Source: Priapulus caudatus
Taxonomy: Eukaryota; Priapulida; Priapulimorpha; Priapulimorphida; Priapulidae
DNA: 48,732 nucleotides
Direction: 5' to 3'
NCBI RefSeq assembly: GCF_000485595.1
Contig: NW_014578213.1
Span: forward strand, 7,838 to 56,569
The notes below the pieces were generated by a model. That model was not told where the DNA came from, did not search any database, and saw only the letters and a list, made by a program, of their open reading frames with translations. Shown here one piece after another: positions 16,798-28,015 of the stretch. Both the position numbers and the translations under genes were made by a program. Within the stretch, counting starts at the first letter, position 1, and every line of letters starts with the position of its first letter.

Positions 16798-19700
16798 TCA
16801 TGACCAAATTCGAATAGTTGCGTCATGGCTGGCAGAGACGAGGTATGCTCCAGCCAGCCTGTCAAACAGCACAGAGTTCACCGAGTCCTCGTGATTGTGC
16901 AACGTGTCCACCTGGCAAGTGTAAAAAGCCATTGTGGAAATCGGCAAGCTGCAGTTAGATTTAAATACCACAACACAATTAGAGACACCATCAAGGCATC
17001 AACACCTTAGCTTATGACGCACATTTAAACAGACGACTGCCAACATCAAAGACATACCTTTCCTGTTGCGATGTGGTACATCTTAATGGTTCCATCGTTG
17101 CTTGCTACAGCCAAGACAGAACCTGTACGAATATGTGTTAAATAACTTTGAGCTGATCGGTTAGAGCACATGTAATCCATAGCACAAGAATTGCAAAAGA
17201 ATTTTGTGAGGTTTCAGTGAGCTATTTGTTTTACACGTACTGCGGCATTGGAAATTGCTGAGCACTATGATGGGCACTCGCACGCATGCATGCACATGCA
17301 CATCACTTCATAACGACTCACCAGATGGGTCAAATGCTACATGATTAGCTGGATGGGGTCCAACATCAACTGTTGCCATAGCACTTGCAGTTCTCACATC
17401 CCATAACTTTACCACACCATAAGAGTCACAAGAGGCCAAAGTGTCTCCTTTCAGAGAAAATGTCACATGGTTGCATGAGTGAAAGTGACCATAAAACGTT
17501 TGTGCACAGATTCCCTGAAATGGCAAAGTGCATCCAGTGAGTTCACCTTATAAACGTAGGCATTAGTACACAGTGATGACGCAGGCACGTAACACAATTA
17601 CACTATTGTTATTGCATGTGATAAAAGAACTGTGTAAACTCTTACTGTCCTAGCATCCCAGAGAGAGATTGTTTTGTCAGCAGAGCACGTGCACACAATA
17701 TTGGAGTAGGGAAGAAACGTTATGCCATTGACAGAATCGGCATGTCCACGTAACGTGCTACGGCATCTTTCACTGAAAAATTATTGTAGAAGCATGTGTT
17801 GCCAATCGTCAAATCACTATTGACTTATCAGTCAGCCTAATCACTATCGTGAACCTATATATCATCGAAACAATAATATTAAATATACACACTTCATCTT
17901 TATATCCGATACATAACAACAAGAAATTTAGTCTTACTCATTAACAATCTTCAACTATTACAATATAAGTGGATGGGAGATATAAGAATTTATTAGTAAT
18001 TAATTTTCCCCAATTGTTTAAAACAAATTAAAACAAATTAATCAAGAACAATTACCGCATTGTATCTCTTTCTGAAATTACATTGGTCCCCAGGTTTCAA
18101 CTCATATTAGCGAACAGTACTTTTAGATCTTTCATAAGTGAAATGATGTAAATAAGGTAGAGGTAGATACTTATTAATGTCCCAGATCTTAGCTGTGTTA
18201 TCCATGGAGCAGCTTATTAGGACATCACCACCACAGTGCCACTCACAACTCCATACTGAAACAGATTTTATACAGACAATAATGCATAAACAGGAATGTT
18301 TATGAAACAATTTTTATACATAAAAATTTTAACATGAAGATGTACTACGTATTACACTTCCTGTCAAGTGTGTTAGTTTCCAATCTCATGACCAACCTTT
18401 CCTATTAGTGATGTACTTCTACCCTAATTAAACGAAATTAAATATAACCTGGTTGAGTATGGTCAGTAAACTGGAGTATGTAATCTTGTCTACTAATGTC
18501 CCATATCTTCACCGTCGAATCTCCACTTGATGTAGCTATCATGGTACCCCTAAAACAAATGCAAGTGCCTTGTACCACAAAAATGCATATTATTGCTCTA
18601 ATTTGGGATTTGTTAAAAATTGATCTTATATATACTTAAAATTCATTATTTTATATCTAATACGATGATTCTGTGCAATTATTGCTCAGTTGTTGGGCAA
18701 CATAGTTGCGTGGACCATGAATGTCAATGTATGTTCCCTTGCAACAATTCAATAATTGTTTTATTTATAAATCGGCAGTAAATAATCACATGGTAGGACC
18801 CTAGACCTTTAATTAAGCTGCCAAATAGTTTTTCACGATTACATCGTTTTACATGATTATAATCCAGAGAAATAGATTGAAATCTAGGGCATTTATACGA
18901 ACTAGTAATGGCCTTGCATTTTATCAACAAACTGAGTCGCAAAATTTGGAAATTCACAAGGAATTTTGGATTAGGGTACACATATCATTACTAATTTGGC
19001 CAAATTGATCTGATATACTCTCCTCGTCCACTAGTGCAAACCTAAAACCGTGTTTCTACTAGAACTTCTAGTGTAAATATAATGATGCAGTGTTGGTGGT
19101 AACACTGCTCACCGGATTTTTTATGGGCAATATTAGGTTTTACTTCATGGCACACGTCACGGCACATGGTCTGCACCAATTATAATAAGGTGAGTTTTGA
19201 AAAGTTTTTTTTTGCAGCCATATAACAAATTAAGTACTTTGGCTGTGGAACTTTATAATGTATAATACATTAAGAAGTGATACATGAGTATGTAAATTAG
19301 TATTTAAAACAGTAATCATTGTTCAATAATGTAACATTCTATCATCTTAGCCAGCAGATGACCCATATAGCTACCACGTGTGATTAACTACAGATAATCC
19401 CACCAATATTAGAAAAAGTAGGCATCATGTATGCAAGTTATATCACTCATACTCTGGGTTAAAATCAACATCGGAGATCCAGTCTGAATGGCCCTCTCCA
19501 GTCATGATGTGCTGACCATCTGGTAACGACCACAGCATCCAGCTCTGATCATCGCTAACTGTAGCAAGAACTTGCTCCTTGGGGTGAAGTGCGATTCTAA
19601 GGAAAGCAAAGGAACATCGTTGTTGTGCATTTCTAAAATGTACGAACGGTAGCTACATGATGATGCCTGGTTCAAACACGTGTATAGTTCATACCAATAG

Positions 19701-22700
19701 AATAATAAAGATATTTGAATTATATGGTCACATGGCACTGAAACTAAGAGAACTGCGATGCCCATATTATACAGCGTCATATAAATTGCAGGTGTTATTA
19801 TTCTAGCTTCACCACATCCCATTACATAGATATGATGTGCAATCACCATTATTGTATGTTTTGCTTCTGACATATGGAATATTACATAGTGTATTGTGTT
19901 TGTTCAAACATAATCATAAATGTCGCAAAGGGAGCCAATCTCACCCACTAATTGCCACTTTGTGTGCCTGTATTGTCTTATTAGGTCTAAAGCCTTCTGC
20001 AGTTGATAGGTTAGGAGCTGGATGAATATCACGATGTTGGTGAGGGTTGATCACATCTTTCAGAAATTGCACAACCTAAAATAGTCAAGCTATACATAGT
20101 TATCACAACAGTCACACAATGCTGTTGATTTAAGAAAGAAGAAATAATAAATATCTAGATTCAGAAGTTAATTGAAAAAATAGCACACAATCCTAACACT
20201 TCGATGCCTGTGTTACATTTTGCATATTAGTTATGTTAAAAATTTCATTGTTCATGTAAAAAGCTCACCATATATTACCTGATGATACCTGGTAAGATAC
20301 ATGGCTATACAGATATTTCCATTCATCATCACCTCTGGCATAATACTTACATTAGGTTCACACTTTGATGGAGATTTCTCCTGTGCCCTTTTCACATGCT
20401 GACTCCGTGTAGTCTGGCCTATAGGCATCAAGTAGTGTGGAATACAACTCTCGTCTTTTGTGTCTACAAAGATGGTTATGTAAAATCATCAATGGCATGA
20501 ACTTGTTGCAGATTAATTTTAGAAAGGTTACTGATGTTGCATTGTAGATTGCTTTCCTTCCAAGTTATAATAATGCAGATAAAAAATGTTATATTCAAAA
20601 TTAACTGTACATTTACAAATATGCAGATACCAAATTCTATATTGCTTGCATCAAATATTCCCATGGAATTTTGCAAACTTGTGATGTGGCTAAGGGTTTT
20701 CTCTAACTCCAACTTTGTGAGCGTTTTCTCCTTCATAGCGGCTTCATACTTTTTTTTCATTTCTTGTATGCTTGGTTCATAAGTAGAACAATGCTTTTTC
20801 AGTCTGTAGGATAACAATAAGGACCTCCATAACTGAACTACGAAACACGTACATGCCATAGCTCAGTGTGTTGCGGTGAAAAAAAAGAAGGTAGTGTACA
20901 GTACCAGGCAGTACCATTTGCCAACCGTGACCATGCCAACCATTCGCCAACGTTGGCCCAACGTCATGCAGCCAACCATTTCCAACTAGCATCATGCCAA
21001 CCATACGCCAACGTCATGCAGCCAACTACTTGCCAACGTTGGACCAACGTCATATTGCCAACCACATGCCAACCATGACCGTGCCAGCGTTGGCCCAACG
21101 TTGGCCCACCGTCATATTGCCAACCATGACTGTGCCAACCAAATGCCAACGTTGGCCCAACGTAAGCATGCTATCTGGGAAGTTATTAGCATAGATGGTG
21201 AGATCATTTGTACAGTAACGTATTGTACCTCTGTATCTCAGCAACAAGTCTTTCTTTATTTTGTTCCAAGCGCTTGTGGTGCATACGGCTGTAATCTCTC
21301 TCTTTTCGCAGCTTAACACATTCCTCCTGAGCTTTGCTAGCAATTATTAATCACACACGCATAAATGACAGGCTTATTTTTCACAATTGATCACAATGAA
21401 AAATCACAATTGATTTTCGATGCAATATTACCTATATAATATTTCATTGAACCTACTTTTGACAATTTTTTTTATCAAATGCCAACTATACATACAGCAA
21501 GTATCAGTAAATTAATTATGCATACGAGCATGTTACTTGTGATCGCTGTAACTCCTTGCTGATATGCTGTAACTGTTCGTGCAGCAACTGGTTTTGGTGA
21601 TAGGCATCTGGTACTGAGGTCAGTTCCTCTTTTGGAATATTTCCTCTACTCTGAAACTCGTACCTACATTAAATACATGAACCAAGCCACATATAAGTAA
21701 GCTAAAAATGTTATGCTACAACTACAGAACTAATGTGTTGTAAACATTTGTCTGACATCATTATATGCTATTATCACCAGTTATATGATTGAGTTCTTAT
21801 TACTTTACCACTCGGTTTGAAAGCAGCCTAGTGTCTTCTTCATTCCCATACGGTGCAGGAAGTTCCTCACATAGTCATCAACTACTTCAGGCATTCTTGA
21901 CACAGAGCTGATGGGTACCTTAGAGGAGTTATTAATATTAATGTAATCTAACTCTGTTTTCAGTTTGAAACTCCTCTTTAATTATACGCCCTAAAGAACT
22001 TGGGATAAGCTACATGGTTAAATATCCAAAGTTGAAACGTGTTTAAACTATGATAGTGTAATTTAAGCATCATTACACTTGGTTGAGACTTTTCTGACGG
22101 ATGCCGATATGTGCGAATAGATGAATCTATGGTTTCCTCGCCTAGAAATAAAAACATTAAAATTGCATTGAATTTGAAAGCTATGATTACAAATTTTAAA
22201 CAACATCACAACTATCTATATATTTGTAGTATTCAATTAATTACTATAATTTTATGTTGAATTTGAAAACCTGTCTCGGGAATATTGTCTCCAGCCAAAC
22301 GCTCTCCATATAAGAAATCATCATCAGTGTCAAGCACAACTTCATGCTCTAAAAGTAAAAGAGAAAGAGCCACTATATAGAAAATTAATTCTAGGAACTA
22401 CTCTTGTTGGGTTACATTATTGTATCTAGGGTCTATATGACCTGCCTGGAGATCAGGCCGCTCGACTCAAACTACATGCAGACTGCCTACTGATTATATG
22501 ATTACGCTCTACACATAATAAAACGCGCAACAATTATAACACAATAATAACATAATAACACAATAATAACAACAATAATAACATGCGCAACAAAAAATGG
22601 CGGTTTGCAACCGCGTGCAACCTGCCCACCCCTCCACTTGGAAATACATTGTGCCCGCTCACTAGCGAAAAATGGCGGTTACAAGTTGGTAAATAATCTT

Positions 22701-24478
22701 CGTCGACGAGTAATATATAAATAGCAAGTACAACATTTAACCGTTAGTTTGCGGTTTAATTTTAGTGTTTGTAGTAACTTAAGACATTTGTGCGGCAGAG
22801 AATGTGCTTTATTTGGCGTACCGAAGAAGTTATTAAACGCAAAAACTTGTCTTTGCTTACTACCTGGAAATTGCCATAGTATGTTCTATAACCCTGCGGC
22901 GGAGCGGAGGGCTGTATAGTTCTAGAGCTAAGCCTAAGCCTAAGGCCTACTATTACTAAGCCTACTGTCGCTGATAAGGTCTATGTTCCCCAGAGTACTG
23001 CCGGAACGTACCCTGGGTACGGTCCGGTATACCGGAACGTACCCTGGTACTAAATACTACTATCTAATATGCCGGACCGTACCTAGTCCGAGCCAACGCA
23101 GACCCCAGTAATAGGGTCTGCGGCTGTGTCTATCTCAATCACGGAAAGCCACCTCCAGTTTGGAGGTGGCACTTATAAGTAATATATGCGCCTGATATAT
23201 ACAATCCTATTGCATGGAACTTACTTTAATCTGAACTTGAATCATTTATCTACATGTATGCACGCTATGATGTCCTGGTAGCGGCCACAACATAACAATA
23301 TATCAAGTTGTTAACCTAATGGTAAATATAAACATCCAAAGAAAATTGTCTGTCTTCATTCACATTTGTCAACCAATGAAAATCACTTCCGGTTACTTCG
23401 GCTATTCCCGATGTTCAACAGGAAACATGGTAGGTAGTCCGCGCCAGTCAGCCTTAATTATTTCCGAGTGAACTCAAAACTACCGGAAATGAATTTCATT
23501 GGCCGATCGAAAAATCAGTCTAATAAGGCCAAAAATATCGAAGTTACTCTTACTAGGGCTCATAGGGTCTATGTCCCCCAGGGTACTGCCGGAACGTACC
23601 CTGGTCACTATTTGATATGGTTAGGGTTAGGATTAGGGTTAGGATTAGGGTTAGGGTTAGGATTAGGGTTAGGGTTCGGGTTAGGGAGTAGGCGTAAGCG
23701 ACTCCCTAGACTCGTTAGTGGAGTAGGCCAGGTACGGTTCGGCATCTCAGCCTTACTAGGATGAATTATTGCATGAAAACAAAGTTCTGAAACGGAGATA
23801 AAGTCTTCGGAAAGCGATATTGACAAACAGAAGGTCTGTAGACTGTACTTGATATTTTGGGTCAAATATACCCCCGTCACACCCTCGCCTCAGTGCTACT
23901 CCGTACTCGATTCACCTATCCAATGCCCACAACAAAAATTGCAACAATTTTTACAAGGGTGACTGCAGACAATAAACCCGCACCCTCAGATTAGCAAAGC
24001 GGAGTTATAACGTCTGCATTTGCGGACTAAGTATGACTATGTATGACTATATGTCTATGACTATGACTATGAGTATGACTGAACATGGCTCTAGGCTCTA
24101 GTAGTAGTACTATAGCCCGCGTTCGATTAACTGCCGCACGTTAATCACCTGCGGCAGTTAATCGAACGCGGGCTATAGTACTAGAGCTAGACTGAGCAGT
24201 GACACTGTCAGTGTCAGTGTCAGTAGACAGTACTGTACAGTGACTGTACTGTACACAGGTGACAGTAGGCCTACTGTACAGTGTACTACCGTCGTACCGA
24301 GTACTGACTAGTGTCATACACAATATACCTACAAACTGACAAAGTGCAAGTTATTACATTCATGCGTTGCACTTTTTGCAGACATGACCATTATAATATT
24401 AATAATGATAGCTTCCATACTTTCTAAAGAGTATAACTCTGGCTGCTTTTTATTTGTGAAGTCCCGTGTAGCAGCCAT
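16798..24478 (-). CDS. SPAG16: Sperm-associated antigen 16 / PF20 WD-repeat axonemal protein
   Basis: Central-apparatus protein of motile cilia and flagella. I assembled 16 exons (5' to 3'): 24478-24421, 22348-22271, 22141-22077, 21918-21809, 21663-21537, 21326-21229, 20803-20679, 20463-20351, 20075-19945, 19596-19453, 18549-18449, 18255-18171, 17772-17646, 17514-17322, 17122-17058 and 16911-16798. All junctions keep one frame of 1734 nt (577 residues; human about 630). The N-terminal block VVDDYVRNFLHRMGMKKTLG and CFQTEWYEF is the family signature. A coiled-coil part contains RDYSRMHHKRLEQNKERL and YEPSIQEMKKKYEAAMKEK. Seven WD repeats then include ATVSDDQSWMLW, TSSGDSTVKIWD, SCSMDNTAKIWD, TCSADKTISLWDART, SCDSYGVVKLWD, VASNDGTIKMY and SASHDATIRIWS-stop. 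The exon at 21326 could instead start a few bases further 5' (21336), but the phase favours 21326; the first exon (MAATRDFTNKKQPELYSLE) and the 22077 donor are the least certain. Intron 1 (2.1 kb) holds MITE copies and a TTAGGG array. Confidence 0.94.
20900..21170. repeat. CCAACGTTGG palindromic tandem repeat in a SPAG16 intron
   Basis: Degenerate units of GCCAACGTTGGCCCAACGTC alternate with TGCCAACCATGACC. The core AACGTT is self-complementary, so both strands read alike. No coding meaning; the overlapping short frames are artefacts. It sits between SPAG16 exons 20803-20679 and 21326-21229. Confidence 0.88.
22979..23090 (-). mobile_element. Half copy of the GGGTCTATGTCCCC palindromic MITE
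   Basis: Reverse complement of the right half of the complete copy at 44330-44596: GGTCTATGTTCCCCAGAG, CTGCCGGAACGTACCCTGGG, CCGGTATACCGGAACGTACC, then ACTAAATACTAC and CTAATATGCCGGACCGTACC. It breaks off where the core should continue. In SPAG16 intron 1. Confidence 0.75.
23567..23745 (+). mobile_element. Partial copy of the same MITE with expanded TTAGGG core
   Basis: Left TIR GGGTCTATGTCCCCCAGGGT and CTGCCGGAACGTACCCTGG, a core starting GATATGGTTAGGG, then AGGGAGTAGGCGTAAGCGAC and CTCGTTAGTGGAGTAGGC as in the copy at 44330-44596. The right TIR is missing beyond about 23745. The core contains a telomere-type array where the complete copy has only a few TTAGGG-like units. Confidence 0.8.
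23621..23686. repeat. Interstitial TTAGGG array inside the MITE
   Basis: About ten units of TTAGGG and GATTAGGG with one TTCGGG, continuous with the flanking MITE core. Confidence 0.92.
24105..24183. repeat. Perfect hairpin with 33-bp arms and 13-base loop
   Basis: TAGTACTATAGCCCGCGTTC with GATTAACTGCCGC (24105-24137) is exactly complementary to 24151-24183. The tip GGCTATAGTACTA and the TTAACTGCCGC motif are shared with the nested foldback at 25529-26171, so it is a compact member of that family. Upstream of the SPAG16 coding exons' far edge, within intron 1. Confidence 0.9.
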
Positions 24479-25528
24479 ACTACCACAACCTAGACGTTGT
24501 CATGGTATCCAATGATAACCAATTGCAGCTGAACAAGTGTACAGTCATTACACCACTGGCGCCGTCTTTTGTTGGAACCATGGAACTCTTGCGCATGGGC
24601 ATTACTGTTCTGTTACTGTTATCTGCGCACTACGTTTTCTCTCTGTGGCGTCTGTTTCTTTTACAGTTTAAGTTGCTGTCTCTTGCACAAACGTTTTATA
24701 TTATATTAATTCTTTTCATATATTGAAAGAGGTAGGTGTATTTTATTGTTTTAGGGTTGCTTTTGTATGGTTACCTATACTACTTACTACTATCTTGGCT
24801 ACTTTCTACGTGCTCGTGCTGTGCCGGCATTTTGAGGTGCTGTTCATGCCAAGGTTCATGCCAAACATGGCGACGCGCTTTTGTAGTAATGCGCTAAAGT
24901 AACCCCTAGTAGACTTTGTCTCTTCACAGATTAAGTGTAATATTGCACGCGCGATCTGCGAAATAGGTATAAACACATCTAATACATGATACTTGTACAA
25001 ATTATGTATCAAATATGTTCAAATGTAGTTTTAAAAACAAAATGACCGTAATTACGCGTATTGATTTTCTTGACGCGTTGTAGGTGCTTCGGTTACTAGT
25101 TCTTTGTGTGAGTTAGGAGTGCCGAGTGCGTTACATTTCTGGCATTTTGTAAGTAATTTGTATAGTCTATAGATGTACGCAGCTATATAATAATTAATTT
25201 TCTTCCATGTGTATTCCCTGACGCACTGATTTCACGCGCAGTATTTTAAGTAATGATAAATCGGTTGCGATTAGAATCTAGTGAACATTTGAATGTCAGA
25301 ATGATGTGCCTGACGGTGTCCGTTAACGTTGTATCTTGTATTGTAAATTGTATTGTATCTTGTATCTTGGCTCCCTGTCTTGAGTCTTGTATTTCACAAG
25401 GCACTCGATTACATCGAAGTGCGGGGATTATCTAGAGAAACAGAAGATTATTACCGCCTCTAATTCTCTAAATATTACTATTAACTAGTGAGTAGTGTTT
25501 CGAAACACCAGAATTTTCCGCACATAAA

Positions 25529-26171
25529 CTAACTCTGGACTAGCTCTAGTACTATAGCCGCTTACATTAACTGCCGCTGGGCTATAGACCGACCCATGGG
25601 GCATGCAATGGACCAACTTACTCCAGCCAGTCAGCGGGAACTATGTATTTCCGCATGTGGAGGGGTGGGCGGGTTGTGTTGGTTGTGGACAAAAACATTG
25701 TTGTTGTTAAGTAACAAATTAATAATAGTAATTTGTTCATCTTTCATGACAAAACTAATATTACAATCTCTTTTGATCGCTTAATTTGTTACTTGACAAC
25801 AACAATGTTTTTGTCCACAACCACCCCAACCCGTCCACCCCTCCACACGCGGAAATACATAGTTCCCGCTGACTGGCGCTGCTGCAGCGCCGCCAGAAAT
25901 GGCCGTTTGAAGTTCGCAAATCGAATGTTTGTTCACAAGAAATACCGCAAGTATACCATTGCAACGATAGTTAGAGGTTCAATTTTAGTAGCGGCTATAA
26001 CTTAAGACATATTCACTTCGGATAAGAGGCATTAATTGCCTACCACAGACGTTTTTTAGCCAGATATAATCGGGGATAAGTTGGTCTATTGCATGCCCCA
26101 TGGGTCGGTCTATAGCCCAGCGGCAGTTAATGTAAGCGGCTATAGTACTAGAGCTAACTCTGGACTAGCTC
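25529..26171. mobile_element. Nested foldback element flanked by an 18-bp direct repeat
   Basis: Outer arms start TAGTACTATAGCCGC and include TTAACTGCCGCTGGGCTATA and CCCATGGGGCATGCAAT, mirrored at 26090-26153. Inside, a second inverted repeat (about 25626-25726 against 25779-25873) carries CAGCGGGAACTATGTATTTC, GGAGGGGTGGG and TGTGGACAAAAACATTG. The exact 18-bp sequence CTAACTCTGGACTAGCTC flanks both sides (25529-25546, 26154-26171). A lone inner arm of the same type is at 22620-22690. No protein is encoded. Confidence 0.85.
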
Positions 26172-28015
26172 CAAGAAACGGTATTGCTAGGGTTAGAATA
26201 GCTCCAAGAAACGGTATTGCTAGGGTTACAATACCGTTTCAAACCTTGGCTGCAGCTAAACACGTAGTTGCCTTATTTTCCAAGTATCGCCAAAGAACAC
26301 CACACATGTGATATACCAAATGAATCGGTAAACGTCCACCTTCTTGTAACCATCAGTGCGCTAGGATGCGCTGGGTACTTACGGGGTTACAGCGACTTTT
26401 TGAGACGAAAACAGAATTCATGAATTCGCCGCCATGTTTGCTATCATTCCGACTGTGACTAAAATTTGCAATGGATCGAACAAGCGAAATTAAACGATCT
26501 GCGGTCCTCATGTAAACCACCCCTACATCCGAGAACATGTCATCAAAGGTTTTTACAAATGGCCCAGACATTTGTGAACATCGTTTCACTTGCTTTGGTG
26601 TGTAATTGCCGTGAGAGCCATCGTGCAGCTATTGTACTATTTCTGTAGTATTTTCTAGCGAGTCTTTTCTGTTTCGGGTTTTCCGTGCCTCGCTAAACAT
26701 GGCGGGTAAAGCTGATTGGAAAGTTGATATGCTGTGAGAATTAGCAGATTATACCGTGAATTAAGAGATACATTCTAGTTTAGAAGCAGGACAACTGTGA
26801 GTTAACGTTTATATTTCAAACAAGGCAAGTCAAAGGTGGTAATAGAATAGTTTTATTTGAGATATACAGAGTTATTCATCTAGATCTGCAGAGGTTTTTT
26901 GTATGGAAGGGTGTCAGGCTGTATAGACAATCCGTCGCACAGCCTGGTTGGGCTAGACGTGATGCGGCCATGATGCGGCCATGATGCCGAGGCACGCAGA
27001 GGATTGACACTGTGTCTTCCAATCACAGCCTATGCTGCACCTCTCTATAATATTTTCAAATGTGGGGACCCATTACAGTACCAAATCGCCGATCTCAGGA
27101 ACTAGGGCATTCTGCTAGGCTAGAACGGTTTCCTACGATAGTTTGGCACGAAAACGAAAATAACGCTCTTTAGCGCTCTGCGCTACGTCCTGTTGCATTT
27201 TCGCATCTCCGTAATCAGAATAAGGCCCGCCTTCTTCGTTGATGGGCAGGAATGGGGTGTCACCGATGTGACCGGTTCCTTTCCCCAGCCTGTTTACTTT
27301 TTGTAGATAATAAAATGCCCGGCCGATGCATTTCACATCAAACAGGAAAATTTTCTGCATTTTCACTCGCTGTCGGAAATGAACGAGTGCGTCATTCATT
27401 GAACAATTCAATAAAACACACACAATGTTCGGAGCTAATGTTTACATGCCACAGCGCCATCTCTTGGATGTTTTATAAGTAAATATGGGGATTTTCAATA
27501 AAATAATGCGTTTTTATATGTATTTACCACGATTTACGTATAGAAACTATATTTTATATTTACTGATTTCTCCGTATCTTTCCTTGGAGTTTTCATCGTC
27601 TTTCAATGCCTTTCGGTAGGTTTTCTGCGTGATTATTATTTTGCGCAGGCGCTCATTTTGGAAATCCTCCAATATTTTTACTTCTTCCTTAGGCCAACCA
27701 AAAAATTACCTTTGGTTTGGGTCACCCGCCCGCACTTCACATTTCGGAGTGAAAAATGTGCGACTGCGGTCACTTTTAGAGGGTTTCAAGAAAAAATAGA
27801 ATTCAAAGATGCCGCCTGCCGATCATACATATTCAAATATCCGACCCTTGTCATTTTATTTACCTAAACAGAGTTCCAAAATATTTTTCCTACAACGTGA
27901 AACAGTCGTATAGAGCCTGGGCCGGCTACTTCATAAACAGAGCCTGAAGGTCGTATGGCGCGGCGGCCGGCTTTGATGTACGCGATCGATCGCGTACTAT
28001 ATAGTATACGCATGC
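26172..28015. other. Intergenic space with one unplaced small open frame
   Basis: A duplicated 32-bp stretch with GCTCCAAGAAACGGTATTGC and TAGGGTTA follows the foldback (26167-26230), with an inverted AATACCGTTTC next to it. A possible first exon ATGGCGGGTAAAGC lies at 26699. The only frame with protein-like composition is described separately at 27133-27423. Nothing else is recognised. Confidence 0.5.
27133..27423 (-). CDS. Unrecognised small protein candidate
   Basis: A 96-codon frame with stop; the internal start at MQKIFLFDVK gives about 75 residues. Visible parts are KCIGRAFYYLQKVNRLGKG, then GDTPFLPINEEGGPYSDYGD, then QSAKERYFRFRAKL at the end. The mixed, basic composition with Pro/Gly-rich centre is more protein-like than the neighbouring frames, and the stretch is relatively GC-rich. 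I do not recognise the family. It could be a complete small gene, one exon of a larger one, or chance. Confidence 0.3.
   Translation of the reverse strand: MCVLLNCSMNDALVHFRQRVKMQKIFLFDVKCIGRAFYYLQKVNRLGKGTGHIGDTPFLPINEEGGPYSDYGDAKMQQDVAQSAKERYFRFRAKLS

Noticed and set aside
20866-21194. Several 60-97-codon frames rich in Ala-Asn-His
   Set aside because: They are translations of the CCAACGTTGG repeat and adjoining intron.
23468-23880. Frames with Leu-Gly or Pro-Asn repeats
   Set aside because: Translations of the TTAGGG array and MITE.
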